A stretch of DNA of 64,000 nt. Origin: Mactromeris polynyma. Lineage: Eukaryota > Mollusca > Bivalvia > Venerida > Mactridae. The notes under the pieces were generated by a model. It was not told the DNA's origin. It worked only from the letters and a program-made list of their open reading frames with translations, and made no database searches. Location of the stretch: NCBI GenBank assembly GCA_032209605.1, contig JASFXZ010000016.1:14570001-14634000 (forward strand), in the 5' to 3' direction. Below are positions 23,867-35,223 of this stretch, one piece after another; position 1 is the stretch's first letter, and every line of letters starts with the position of its first letter. Both the position numbers and the translations under genes were made by a program.

Positions 23867-25560
23867 TGGCCAAGGTGATGAAAGGATTAGTTGTTACAGG
23901 GAAGGCCACATTCACATTATGCTCATCGACCTCCCCACACAGATCCCAGGGAAACATCAGCATACAAAACACTAAGAGCTGAGAATGTGTAAGGGCAAAC
24001 ATCTATGGGATTTGGCGGGTTGATTGTCAAACTTAAGGAGAATATGAGGCAGGACAAATTGTGGGCAGAGAATCAATTACATGACAAGCTACTTATGATC
24101 AAGTTGGTCACGAACACAAATGGGAAGAAATGAACACGAATATTATATCAGTCTAAAGAATCCTATTAGATGAAATCGTAAATTTGATATTCCTCTATAA
24201 ACACAAAGGTATATAATAACCACGGAACTGTCAGTGAATATGCTATTGGTTTAAATCGATTATCAGGTAGCTTATCTCAGATTTCACCGCTATATATGAC
24301 CACAAATGACACCACATTAAATTGTACGCCTTATTATTATCTCCCTTGAATTGAAGGCCTATTGATTGCCTCAATTCGTTTGTAAGACTACTGGTTGTCT
24401 CCCTTTAATTGTGCGTATCTAGTTTCTCCGGACTGGAATACAGGCTTTGTAAGCCGTATCAATTAGGTATAGCGAACAGTTGACCTAACCAGTGCTCCTG
24501 TGTAATCAACCAGTACTAGCCTGCATCTCCACAAGTAACTGACGACTTCTCCATATTAATCAGAGGTGGCAGATATTAATGATAACAAGTGTGCATTATA
24601 AAACATAATCTCATTTCAATATTTAAAAAAAATTCAATTCTACGTAGACATCGAATTCAGTATATTATACGTACGATAGTTATTCATGGGTCTCACTTTA
24701 TATTATTATTAATATATTTTTGTTTGTGTTAAAATTAATAACTCGAGATTCACAATGTACTTAAACATTTGAATAAGTTTTAAAACTTCCTTGTGTGAAT
24801 AATCTATTTGTGCACTGCGCATAATAAGTTACCTGCGTAAGTGTAACGTAGCTATTTTAACATTAAATCTATTTGAATGGTTTAATTTATTTTATGCCTA
24901 TCAATATCAATATTATCGAGATCACGTGATTTCCGCTCGGTCAAAGTAGTATCAAGGTGTGGAAAATTGTTACAATATTTTGTGATTGAAGAGTTCCATC
25001 AACACTTATCGGATATATTGGTTGGTATCGTTTCATTCAATTACACTCGTGGTTATTTACTTTTGTATCTGTTTCGTTTATCTTTTGGATTTATTTGTCA
25101 CTTTCATGTTTGATCATGTTTTACAAAATCCACAAGTTGTAATGTGCATGTAAGTATATAATTTCAAGCTGCTTCTTCCGAAACATATGGTTATAAACTG
25201 CACATTCCAAACTATGGGTCAAGTGCAATAACAGAAGTTTTATACAATTTTAAAATAAATAGATGATATTTATTTCAAGCTTCATTTTGTTCCTATTTTA
25301 TCCATCTTTTTTCTTTCAAATTTGTTGTTTTTTTAATTACCCTAGCTAGTTGTTTCAGAGTAGTGAAAATGATGCGCCTTAGTAAATGTAAAATCTCGCA
25401 TTTTATTTTTTAACCCGATATTTTCGTTCTTTGTTTACTTACCTAATGAAAACAAGTTTTTTCTGTACGAAATGGAAAAATGTATGCAAAATACACTTCT
25501 GGACACCGGAAATACGCACCCAAGAGTCGATACACGAACAAATGTTAAAAGTTCTGGAAA
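23867..25560 (+). repeat. duplicated 5' flank of the TRIM-like gene (copy B)
   Basis: Matches 46140-48050 over about 1.5 kb with small indels. It includes a truncated SINE body (24472-24590), a conserved CACGTG palindrome (ATCACGTGAT, 24921-24930, and 47167-47176 in the other copy) and a strong splice donor GTAAGTATAT at 25149, also kept at 47411. The acceptor TTTGTCTGTTTCAG ends at 25648, ahead of the TRIM-like start codon. This suggests a non-coding 5' exon ending at 25148 and a 5' UTR intron 25149-25648. The open stretch seen in the other copy is frameshifted here, so neither codes. Confidence 0.65.
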
Positions 25561-25810
25561 AACCGAACACCAGTGAAAACCGAACGATCGATCCGGTCCG
25601 GACTGAATTCGGTTTAGACAGGTTTCACTGTATTTTGTCTGTTTCAGATTAACATTATGAGGTACATAGACGTTTACAACAGTTTACAACGATTATAGCT
25701 ACTACTAGTTTACAACATTGAAATTCTGAAAACTTGAACGTATTTTATGTAATTCGACGAAGAAGAAAAATTCGTATTTACATTTTTCTGAAACTGAAAA
25801 ATACTTAAAC

Positions 25811-27070
25811 ATGGATGCTAAGAAGCTCAATACGACTACCCGGGATGACAAAAACAGTAGCACAACTGTAGAATCGAGATTCACAGCTTCGGACCGGGAA
25901 CAAGCAGTTCCTAGTAGCACCTCATCAGTTTACATGAGTTCTGCTGAAGCATCTGTGAGACACATATATCAGGCAGGAGCTACTGCATCTGTTTACAATA
26001 GTTCTACTTGTGAAATCGACTGTGACCCGTGCAGCGCGGCAGATGATTACGTGTTAGCAATAGGATATTGTTCGGAATGTAAAGAATATTATTGTCAGTC
26101 TTGTTACCGTGGACACTCCAGAAGCAAAGCAACAAAAGATCACACTCTAATGGACCAATCTAGAATGCCTACAATATCTACAACAGCCGTATCAACTTCC
26201 ATTGCTTCTATGAATATCGAACAAGAATCAGACGCTGATGACACTCAGTTCAAAGATGAGTTTTACTTTAACAGGGACATTAACAGCAAATACCCTTACG
26301 AAGAGTTTGATTGTTACATAGTTGGTATGACTGCAATAACAGATAACGAACTTGTGATTGTCGATGGTATAAATAAATCAGCAAAAATGATTGACTTTGG
26401 CAATGACCTTATGGTTGATTGTATCAGGTTCGATTCTGAGCCATGTAATATAACAACTATTTCTAACACAGAAGTAGCGATCACATTCTTAGATGAGCAC
26501 ATGGCGAGGATACTGTCGACGTGTGGGGGACTTTCCGTGAAAAAGTCATTGAAATTGGGTGGATCGTGTTTAGCGGTTCAATATTGCAATGACAAACTTT
26601 ATGTGTCATATCAGCAACCAGTGAAATTCCAGATAATAAGTGTGTCAGGTGGAGTAATAAAAACAATTAAACCAGACTCTAAGTTTCTAAAACATCGTAT
26701 AAACCCACGTTATATTGCCGTTCATCCTGATGAGAGTAAGATATATGTGTCTGACTGGAAGAACAACGTCGTTCTATGTATGGATATGAATGGTACAATG
26801 TTAAGAGTGTACAAGGATGGAGGACTTGAACACCCAAACGACATTACTTTCACTCCATTTGGTTCCATCTATCTGTGTAACAGAGATCAAAGTACAGTGT
26901 ACATGATTTCTGAAGATCTAGGAGAGCCCAGCGTGATACTGGGTAAATCAGACGGAATACAGCTTCCTCAGGCAATGTGTTTCTGTCATAGTAGGAAATA
27001 TCTGTTTGTCAGCAGTGGAGGTCCCGATGCAATATTGTGTGATGTGATTAAGGTCTATCAATATGTTTAA
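25811..27070 (+). CDS. TRIM-like protein, B-box plus beta-propeller
   Basis: One coding exon, 419 residues, from an ATG that follows in-frame stops. Residues 71-111 form a B-box-type zinc finger with C71, C74, C87, C90, C95, C98, H102 and H111. Residues from about 160 to the end are short repeated beta strands with motifs such as YIAVHPDESKIYVSDWKNNV and HPNDITFTPFGSIYLCN, as in the NHL-like propellers of TRIM2/3/56/71-type proteins. There is no RING and no long coiled coil, so it is not by itself a canonical E3 ligase. It might act as a ligand-binding or dimerising partner. Such reduced TRIM proteins are abundant in bivalves (from memory). A distal AATAAA lies at about 27834, within sequence that is duplicated at 45.75-46.14 kb. 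Intact, with no frameshift. Its exact function is unknown. Confidence 0.88.
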   Translation: MDAKKLNTTTRDDKNSSTTVESRFTASDREQAVPSSTSSVYMSSAEASVRHIYQAGATASVYNSSTCEIDCDPCSAADDYVLAIGYCSECKEYYCQSCYRGHSRSKATKDHTLMDQSRMPTISTTAVSTSIASMNIEQESDADDTQFKDEFYFNRDINSKYPYEEFDCYIVGMTAITDNELVIVDGINKSAKMIDFGNDLMVDCIRFDSEPCNITTISNTEVAITFLDEHMARILSTCGGLSVKKSLKLGGSCLAVQYCNDKLYVSYQQPVKFQIISVSGGVIKTIKPDSKFLKHRINPRYIAVHPDESKIYVSDWKNNVVLCMDMNGTMLRVYKDGGLEHPNDITFTPFGSIYLCNRDQSTVYMISEDLGEPSVILGKSDGIQLPQAMCFCHSRKYLFVSSGGPDAILCDVIKVYQYV

Positions 27071-27945
27071 AGCAGCAAAGCATTTGTTATATGACTGTAG
27101 TATGTAAAGAAACATTCCTTTAAATATTTGGTGTGGACTGACAAACTTGCCGACGATTTTCTTTATTTCGCTGAATTTGACATAATATGCAGTAAATGTG
27201 ACATTTAATTCCTAACTTGCTTACGAGTATAAAAAACTTCGATGGCACTGAAGAACGCAATGCATAAAATGTTGAATGTGAAGATTTCTGACTTGTAAAC
27301 ACGTATGAAAAGCATTTTTGATGAAATAAGACTTGATGTCAATCACTGTTCGGAATCAAAACGATGGATGAAAGTCCTTTCGATAGGTCACAGAAAATCC
27401 CTACTTTCGTTTTGATGTCTGCATGCAGATACTTTCGGTTTAGAAACACACAAGTGTCAAACTAACAGACGGTTCTTTCGTAAATTGAAGTGCAATTTGG
27501 ATGGTTCTGAAACTACGATGTAGCCATTTGAAGTGACGAAGAGGTCGCCTCACTTCAAAAAAGGCATTATGTCAATGAATCACATTAAGCATACATATAT
27601 GCTTGTACTTATACAGAGAATAATTAGGATAAAAAACCTATTGGTCATCTCGCTGTTACAATATAATTAATTTCATTATGTTCTACCAGTCTTCAGTCAT
27701 ACAATGTATTGTCAATGGTGATACAATCATTATGAACAGTTGTTTTCAGAAAAGAAGCATACTGTCTACATATTTGAAATGGGGAGTTATGTTTTAAAGT
27801 TATTTCATACTAATACATGTATATATACATATAAATAAAACTGTATTTTAATATTGGTATTTCAAAACGTATCTTTTATTGAATGATGAAGTAGAGCAGA
27901 TTAATGCCGCAATCATTACATGGCGCAACACAATGAACACCGTGT
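27071..27945 (+). other. 3' flank / probable 3' UTR of the TRIM-like gene (segment A)
   Basis: Positions 27460-27930 match 45748-46140 ('tcaattgaagtgcaatttgg'-type stretches and 'aatacatgtatatatacat', then AATAAA at about 27834). This gene-adjacent block therefore belongs to the duplicated unit. No coding frame. Confidence 0.6.
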
Positions 27946-28333
27946 CCACCATATACGGAAAAGTACGGCATTTAGTGTAGATATTTATCAACGACCAGCT
28001 GACACTGGTAAGAAAACTCATTTACTTTTATTGAAATTAGTGATATACCAAGTGCGAAGGACAGATTATTTAAGTTTCCAACTATCATAAGAAGCTCGGT
28101 CTATAAACGGTAAAGAAATACTCTTTTTCCGGAATGATTGGTAAAAGTTTACTATTTCAGGGCAAAATCGAACAACAAGAAACTTCAATGATCTGATCCT
28201 CGTACTGTGTAAAACTATATTCTATATAAGTATAACTTCATTACATTTCTAACAGGTTTTCTGAATACACTCCATCGTTTGTTTTCAAAATTTCTGTAGT
28301 AAATGCCGAAAATACCGTACTTTTCCGTGGACG
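27946..28333 (+). mobile_element. MITE with ACGGAAAAGTACGG termini, copy 2
   Basis: Same ends and interior as 23431-23866, about 50 bp shorter. It is preceded by the same 'cacaatgaacaccgtg' flank as copy 1. At the third related locus, near 46140, the flanks are joined without the element. Confidence 0.8.
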
Positions 28334-28343
28334 AAGCAAGGAA

Positions 28344-28545
28344 GCAAGGACAAATGCGACGGAAGTGTGCCAAATTAAACAGGTATATTCGTTCCTTTGG
28401 GTATGTGTGGAACATGCGATAGCAGAGCTGAAGACATATCGGGTGCTTAGTTCTGTATGGGGACATCCTCGTACCATGCTTCCTGAAGTTGTAGACACAT
28501 GTGCAGGACAAGTATGCAGTCGTAAACGTCTTAACCTTATCATGT
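28344..28545 (+). pseudogene. 3' remnant of a DDE transposase
   Basis: An open stretch reads CVEHAIAELKTYRVLSSVWG then HPRTMLPEVVDTCAGQVCSR. This resembles the C-terminal end of DDE_Tnp_4-type (PIF/Harbinger-like) transposases, where a conserved Glu sits in a VE..I..LK.F..L motif. Only about 55 residues remain and the catalytic aspartates are absent. Family placement is from memory and moderate in certainty. Confidence 0.5.
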
Positions 28546-28780
28546 GATGAATTATGTAACTAATTAAAAGCTTGAAAATATTGTTTAAGGTGTCTAATAT
28601 GGATTAAATAAGTAAATATGAATACAATATTAGATGTGTAATAGTCGTGAATAAACGTATTGTTTTGCGGTTTCCATTGTGTACTTTTTTGAACAACCCT
28701 ATTGTAATAAAGTCTATGTCAGGTATCCGAATAAAGTCAAGTCAATGTTTTGATATGCCCCTCAAGGTTTTGTCCGTAAT

Positions 28781-31336
28781 GGGCCCGTTTTATCAATATT
28801 CGTACGAACGAGTGTTCGTAAGATACGAAATGTTGCGCACAGTAAAACAGTACACGCTCTTGACGAGGAGGTCAAAAGAGACGTATCTCGCGGGTGTCAG
28901 GACACTACGGACCACGCGCATTACGGACCAGACCCTTCGGATCATAATTAGGGACATAACGGGCCAAAAAAATTTTTTAAAGACCTTCAATAATTTTTAC
29001 CTTTAACGAATTCAGAAACTGATTGTTATATGATCATTATTCGTGATTTTATGGTAAAATCGAGGTTAGATCGATACATATATTAGAATATCAACCAAAA
29101 TTTTACACAGCATGATTATGTATGTCGCACTGGAAAACTTCCTTGTATAAAAGGAACCCAAAATTATGAATTAAAGATGTTTTAGCCATTGTAGCAACAG
29201 CACTGAATGAGCCCATTCAAATAATTTTTGCGTTAAGATGAGCCAGATACATTTTTAACACAGTGTATATGTTTGCATATCACGCCCACAAATATGTTGG
29301 TCTCTTGATTTAGAACGTATACATTTGAAGAAGAAAAAAGATTGCATTATTTATAAAAAGTGATTTCCATATGACTCATCCAAGTCGAAAGAAAGAATGC
29401 ATACAGACATTATATTGTGTTGCGATTATGCAAACATAATATAGCCAACTTATTCAAAATACTGAAAAGAATCCCATGTCAGTTTTAGTTTGAATGGAAA
29501 TTCTATATACGACAGATAATATGAATTCAAAGCTTGTAACTTGTAAAACCGCAATTATATCCACAAGTAGATTGAAACGTTTGCATTGAAATAAAATTTA
29601 TTTAATTTGTAATATAAATCGACTTGAGTTAACCATATTTCACTTAATAAGTTAAATCATGATTTATATATTGACAACAAATGGTTAAAATGAACTAAAT
29701 AGAACATTCTTCGTTCATGTTGTGACATAAACTGTAAAATTATTGAATATATGGAAAAATATTTTCATTTTTTTAAATAAGAAAGAATCCTTTTCCAGAC
29801 CGCTGTTATTTTCCCAATGCCTCCACTATATTAACACGATATTTTGAAGTTTTAATAATAAAAAACGACATTTAGACATGCATTTTTTATCATCAAAAAC
29901 CTTTCAAGATTTCTTTGTGCCATTTTTTAAAAATCTCTACCACCTTACATTTTAAAGTTTACGTCTTGTCATTTATTAAAAAAACTTTAAAGCGGCAAGG
30001 CATATTCATGTAAAATACTAGGCAAACCAACTTCTCAGAGAAAGACGAGAAAACTTTGGTGGACAGCTGCTTAAAAGTACTGGGACAACGTAACAGAACA
30101 CTTAACAGTATTCAATACGATATGCCGGCAGATATGCCTGCCTTATATTTCTTAAAACATTATGGGTGATGCGAATGTTTACCCAACAGGGGCTGGTCAT
30201 AAGAGGTTCGAACTAAAATAGGAAAGTACTGTAGTGGTGTCGCGCTTGATGAGGTGCTCAAAGCCACGCCCCCTCTACACCAGCAGGGCGCTCTACCAAC
30301 TATACTAACCAGTTGGCTGTATCACCCCACACCGCTGCTCTCCTCCCACTGCTACCTTCATGTAAATGCAGGTAGATGTGCACCCAGTGTGACCCCACCA
30401 AACTCTCGCAAGGTTTCGTCACACTCTACTATATAGCTTAAGAACAAGTATATTGAGTGGTATTCTAGCTCAGAAGAATAAAACCTTGCTTAAGTAGTTT
30501 ATTATTTTCTTGAGTTTTAACTAGAAGATTAAATTTATTGGGGATTAATACTGTATTTTGCACTCAAATGTCATTGAGGATGTCATTCAGCTGGTGATGT
30601 TAATGATGAAGATTATTGTTAAAGAAAATGTGAAGTGCTGCTTAAAGTCACAACCACAGTAATTCTAATGATTTAGAAACGTTCATATAATAAATAGGAA
30701 CAATCAAACAAACCATTAAATTGCCAAATGATAATAATTTACCTGTCTTAAATTAAGATATATTCATCCGGTTCATGTCTTAACTGTTTAAAATAAGGCT
30801 TAGCAGTAATCAAATAACAATATTCAATTTAAAAGGTTGTATGACATAGTTGATACGGTACTTTAAATGTAAACCATACATTTTAATTCAATGAATTCCA
30901 CATACACACTTCTTATTCCATCTTCAAATTACTTTTTGGTTATCAGTAGTTTTACTTTGTGACTGATGATAACTTTGTTTGACTACTGCACCAGCTAGTA
31001 TGTATGGAATCATATTATACTTAGAAGATAACAATAAATACTTATTAATGTATTTATTTATTTTTTCAGAAATGCCAGAAAATTTCATGTGATATGAAGT
31101 AGATGAATTTATAAAAAAGTTTATAACTGTTGTTGGTTAATGTGAAATATTAATATAATTTTTGTAACGAACGTTACGAATGCCTATAGCCATTAGTAGC
31201 ATTTTCGTTAAAACTTACGAATTCGTAGCGACTGCATGCGTACGAAAATTGTGATAAAACGCTCTTGAGATCGTAAGAACGTCGTAAGAAAGTCTTACGA
31301 AAATTTTGTGCGTAAGAACGTTGATAAAACGGGCCC
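28781..31336. mobile_element. 2.56-kb non-autonomous DNA transposon, GGGCCC termini
   Basis: The left end GGGCCCGTTTTATCAA is repeated inverted at the right end (TTGATAAAACGGGCCC, 31321-31336). Both ends are directly flanked by AAT (28778-28780 and 31337-31339), a 3-bp target duplication. Just inside each end are many short TTCGTA/TACGAA/CGTAAG motifs (28797-28830 and 31165-31320), as expected of subterminal transposase-binding repeats. The interior has no transposase and no recognisable gene. Three-bp duplication with GG..CC ends suggests the PIF/Harbinger or Zator groups. Confidence 0.85.
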
Positions 31337-31790
31337 AATCTGTATACAAATCTGTATCCACATAAATATTAGATGTCTATTTAGAATAAGAGAATATTGA
31401 ATGTAGCAAGTACTATCGTATAAACTCAAATTCGCTATTTCTTTCATTATCGTGTTAACCTTAATATCGATTATAAGGGTGTTGTTTACCTATTTACAGC
31501 GAGTTGAATTAAAAATGTGATTTAAACAACCTTCCCATCCTATACCAAATATAATGGATAAATCAATAATGAAAGCCTTATTGACTTGGGTTTATACCGT
31601 TTTGCCTTTGTGTTCTTTGTTGACAAATAAAATACATCAATATGTCATAAATTTCCCCAACCGGAAATATTGTTTCGGTTGAACTTTTAGTACATGTCAG
31701 CTGGAGACTTGATTATAGGTTATTCTTAAACATACAAATACAAACACAGAATGCGAAGTAATTTTTTGCACACTCAATAAATGACATTGT
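31337..31790. other. no gene seen
   Basis: AT-rich spacer between the transposon and the YqaJ pseudogene. Confidence 0.4.
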
Positions 31791-31799
31791 TTAGAATTG

Positions 31800-33165
31800 T
31801 TTATTCTGACTTTAAAAGAATGCCACCAGACAATGCAAAGTGGGCAAAAAATGATCTGCGGAATTGGGCCGCGTCTTGTGTATGAACCTTGTTGATTACC
31901 TTATAATCAAGAAGGCGTATGATGGAAAAGAAATGAGGGCATTTCGTTCCTTGTACGGGAAAAACTGTGAGGAAAGCGGATGGCTCGGTCATGTTTACAA
32001 CCATTGTGAAAAGATACCGGAACACATTTCTTCAAGGCGACAGTGTCTCCAAGCCACTCTGGTGTTGGACGAAAAGACTCTCAGGCTTGGGCTGCTGTGT
32101 CAGAGGCAGACTCCACTGTTTTAACTGGAGAATGTATATGCTCTGCAGTAGCAGGAAAAACGTGTAGTCATAAATCAGAGTTGTTATATGCTGTTGTGAT
32201 GGTATGCGATTGTGGTATTGTCGGGGAAACATGTACTGATAAGCCACAAGCTTGGGGTACAAATTCCTGTCAGGTGCTGTTATTTCATGAAAAGTTTAAG
32301 ACAATCACAACAAAAAATTCAGAAATTACAGTGATGACAGTGTACCTAAACAGCAATTTATTGATTGTAAGGATTTAGTCGACTTTGTGAAAAACAGCAG
32401 TGTTAAACCTTTGTGTGAATGTAAAGGGACATTACTGAATAAAGTATTGACTGCTCAACTGAGGACTATTGAAGTGAGACACCCCCTTGTACATGGTAAA
32501 CATGACTTTTGTACAGAAAAGCCAGTGTCCCAAAATGTAAAACTTGCAAAAACTTCTACTATAAATATGTATATATTGGCAACGCCAGAGTCAATATACT
32601 GCAGGAAAAAACTTCTGAACAAATTTCATTAATGTAGATGGACAACAGAAAGGTCGGCTTAACAGCAAGCAAGATTCACAGCCTCCCAAAAACTTCAAGA
32701 GCTGATCCCGAAAAATACGTGACCATGAGGTTTAATGGGTGTATGGCTACCAAGCATGGCCAGAAATTTGAACTTCTTGCCCGTGAATGGTTCGAAAAAG
32801 AGACTGGTTTAATTGTGAAAAAGCGGCATCTTTGTCAGGCCCAACGCGATGTATCTTGCCGCCAGTCCTGATGGCATTGTTGACGATAAAACAATTTTAG
32901 AAATCAAATGTCCCACAAAATCGTTAAAAGATCTCATAGATTCTGGAAAATATTATTTTTTTCTGTCTTAAACTTCAAAGGCAGAAATGGATACTACACT
33001 CACGTGCAGATCACAATGTACTGCACAAACACAACTCTGTGCAAGTTTGTTGTGTGGACTCGAGATCAACAAATTATAATTGATGTGCCATTTGATGCAG
33101 ACTTAGTAGCACACTTCCTCGTATCAGGAAGTTTTACTTCGAACATTTACTCATTCGCCTAGGTG
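31800..33165 (+). pseudogene. broken SWIM-finger / YqaJ-nuclease gene
   Basis: The coding sequence is spread over several plus-strand frames with frameshifts and stops. In order: VMFTTIVKRYRNTFLQG; then STVLTGECICSAVAGKTCSH, a SWIM-type zinc finger (C-x-C-x7-C-x-H, about 32120-32170); then TCTDKPQAW. After 32638 come GCMATKHGQKFELLAREWFE and, after a frameshift near 32845, SPDGIVDDKTILEIKCPTK. The last carries the Asp and Glu-x-Lys of a PD-(D/E)xK nuclease of the YqaJ/lambda-exonuclease family. SWIM plus YqaJ proteins are widespread in marine invertebrate genomes and often travel with mobile DNA (from memory). At least three frame changes make it non-functional. Its original length is unknown. 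Confidence 0.75.
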
Positions 33166-34140
33166 ATGAACACCACTTTGGTAGACTGGAAATGTCGTCT
33201 GCGTTCAAGAAACTGTGTTCATAGACTAATTCAAGTTATTGTTAAAATCAATGTAATTTTATTTGAATACGTAAGTTGCATTAATAGTGACAGGTGCTTG
33301 TAACATTTGCAGCCTGGTATGAATGTTTTACGAGCATAATACATATCAAAACCAATATTGATACTAAGCATAACTGCACCAATATCTCGAGGTTATATGA
33401 CCTGTATTTACTTGATAATAGTTTCCTTTAAGTAGTTGAAATCCAGTTTCTGTTGTTATTCAAATTACACGGCATGTTCATTTCACTTATGTATTCTTTA
33501 TGAGCCAGTGTTTAACAGTTTATTAATAGATGGTTAGTCTGATTATACTGATGTGTAATAAAATATTTAATTCCAATCCTTTGGTCGGTTCTATATAAAT
33601 CTATCTTGTTAGCTTATTTGTGTCGGGTTTTCCAAATCATTCACCGTCCTACAAAATACACCTTATGTAGTTCACACTGTGATTTTCTGTCAATAGATGT
33701 TACATATAATGGTTGCTGATGAGTAACAGATGTCCCATTCTACTTAGACACTGAAATCATAGGATTGCCAAAATATGAAGATAATACAACTCCAGGAGTA
33801 TATGTTCAATATTCTAATTATTAAGATTTTACTTTTGTTCATAATATTACAAACATGGTGATCATTATGATGATACAAGGTGCAAGATATTGGACACAAA
33901 ACAATATCAAATCAATATCTGCAAATATATCAATATTCAAATGTTTGGAATTGTCACAAACTTGTAGTACATTTCATGTAATTTGCGGTAATTATTTACA
34001 CTATTATACCTGTATATAAATCAGGTATTGTCACATAGGGGGCATTATTGTTTATTCATAGCATAGCAATATATGATTTGTCGAATTCAAAATCTGCCTT
34101 GGCTCTGCGTCTGTTTCTGTTTTTTAAGTATTTGCTTTAA
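33166..34140. other. no gene seen
   Basis: AT-rich DNA following the pseudogene. No open frame or repeat of note. Confidence 0.4.
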
Positions 34141-34144
34141 AATA

Positions 34145-34540
34145 TTATTTCTGCAATTTGTTGAAATATGTCTTGAAGAAGTTATTGAAACTTAGAGCAC
34201 GGACCAATATTGGTCCTAGATAAGAGAAATAATCCTTATTATATTGACTACTGTAATGAGAAAAATTAAAAACAATTACCACTGCTTTTGATGATGGATT
34301 GAATGCCTTCCTATTCAAAGCCCTGATCCATACCCGTCTTTTCTCATGGGATGCAATGGAATTTGTACGGTTCCAAACAAGGACAGTCTTAATGCAGCAT
34401 ACCATGAACTGAACATCGTTAATTGTTCCAATCGGAACGTTTGTCTGGCTATTTGGTGCAGCCCAGTACAACATATTGTTTCCCACCACCTTTTTCATAA
34501 GACATTTTGCATATCAAAGCGTGAAAATATAGGACAATTG
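34145..34540 (-). pseudogene. decayed THAP-domain fragment
   Basis: On the minus strand an ATG at about 34538 opens MSYEKGGGKQYVVLGCTK before a stop. In another frame come SIASHEKRRVWIRALNRKAF and NPSSKAVVIVFNF. The start 'YVV.GC', the middle 'RR.WI.A..RK.F.P' and the end '..V....F' follow the THAP zinc-finger pattern, but several Cys/His ligands are missing and the frame is broken. THAP domains often occur with transposase- or YqaJ-type proteins, so this may belong with the neighbouring pseudogene, although the strands differ. Confidence 0.45.
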
Positions 34541-34561
34541 CCAAGATTATCTCGCAAATAA

Positions 34562-34625
34562 CAATCGCTTCCGGGTTCTCTTCAGTACCAAAATGGCGGC
34601 CGCGAGAGTATTCAGGGGAGATAAT
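34562..34625 (+). promoter_or_regulatory. ETS plus YY1 promoter-like cluster
   Basis: CGCTTCCGGGTT (ETS site on the minus strand, 34565-34576) is followed by AAAATGGCGGCCGC (34590-34603), a full YY1 motif with an ATG in it. The ATG would open a 26-codon frame (MAAARVFRGDNSG...) without a clear donor site. The cluster resembles a housekeeping-type promoter, possibly for the THAP relic on the opposite strand. No gene is proven downstream. Confidence 0.35.
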
Positions 34626-34667
34626 TCGGGATTGACCGATTTCTTGGATCGTCTTACAATAAATCAT

Positions 34668-35223
34668 AACTAGTCATTTTCATAATCTGCAGTAACAATA
34701 TGAAAACACTTGCAATAAGAAAGTTAAAATACATAAAAAATGATTTTTATAATTTATTCAATGCAAAACTTGGATCAGTTTTATAACTTTAATGGAACAT
34801 AATACTTATCTGTAATTGTATAACTACCTTGTTTTAAGATATAGTTGCATGATATGAAGTAACCGAGCGAATATTCGTATAACAAAACAGACATACGATC
34901 TTCCCATAAAGCCTTCCGGTTTATCTTATATCTATAGTTTGTTTGGTACACGTTTCATACGGTCTGACATTTAAGATTATTTTCATTCAACACTAAACAT
35001 TGTCTAGATAGTGTGTCAGAACCTGCCGTGATATTTTAGATAGACGTCGTTGTTATTTTGTTGATAAAGTGTTTCAGTAGGCTTTTAACAAGTATGTATA
35101 AGATCATTTTTATTATTTTAACCTAACGTTTCTGTATCAAGACATGTTTGCAAGATATTCCTCAAAGTATGACTTTATTATACCTCGTGGTTTAAATGCA
35201 TGTGTTTTTTAAGTTGCTTTTTT
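34668..35223. other. no gene seen
   Basis: AT-rich spacer before a hAT-like element. Confidence 0.4.

Noticed and set aside
28647..29006. 119-codon open frame
   Set aside because: It covers the left end of the GGGCCC transposon and its subterminal repeats, and the sequence is explained by that element.
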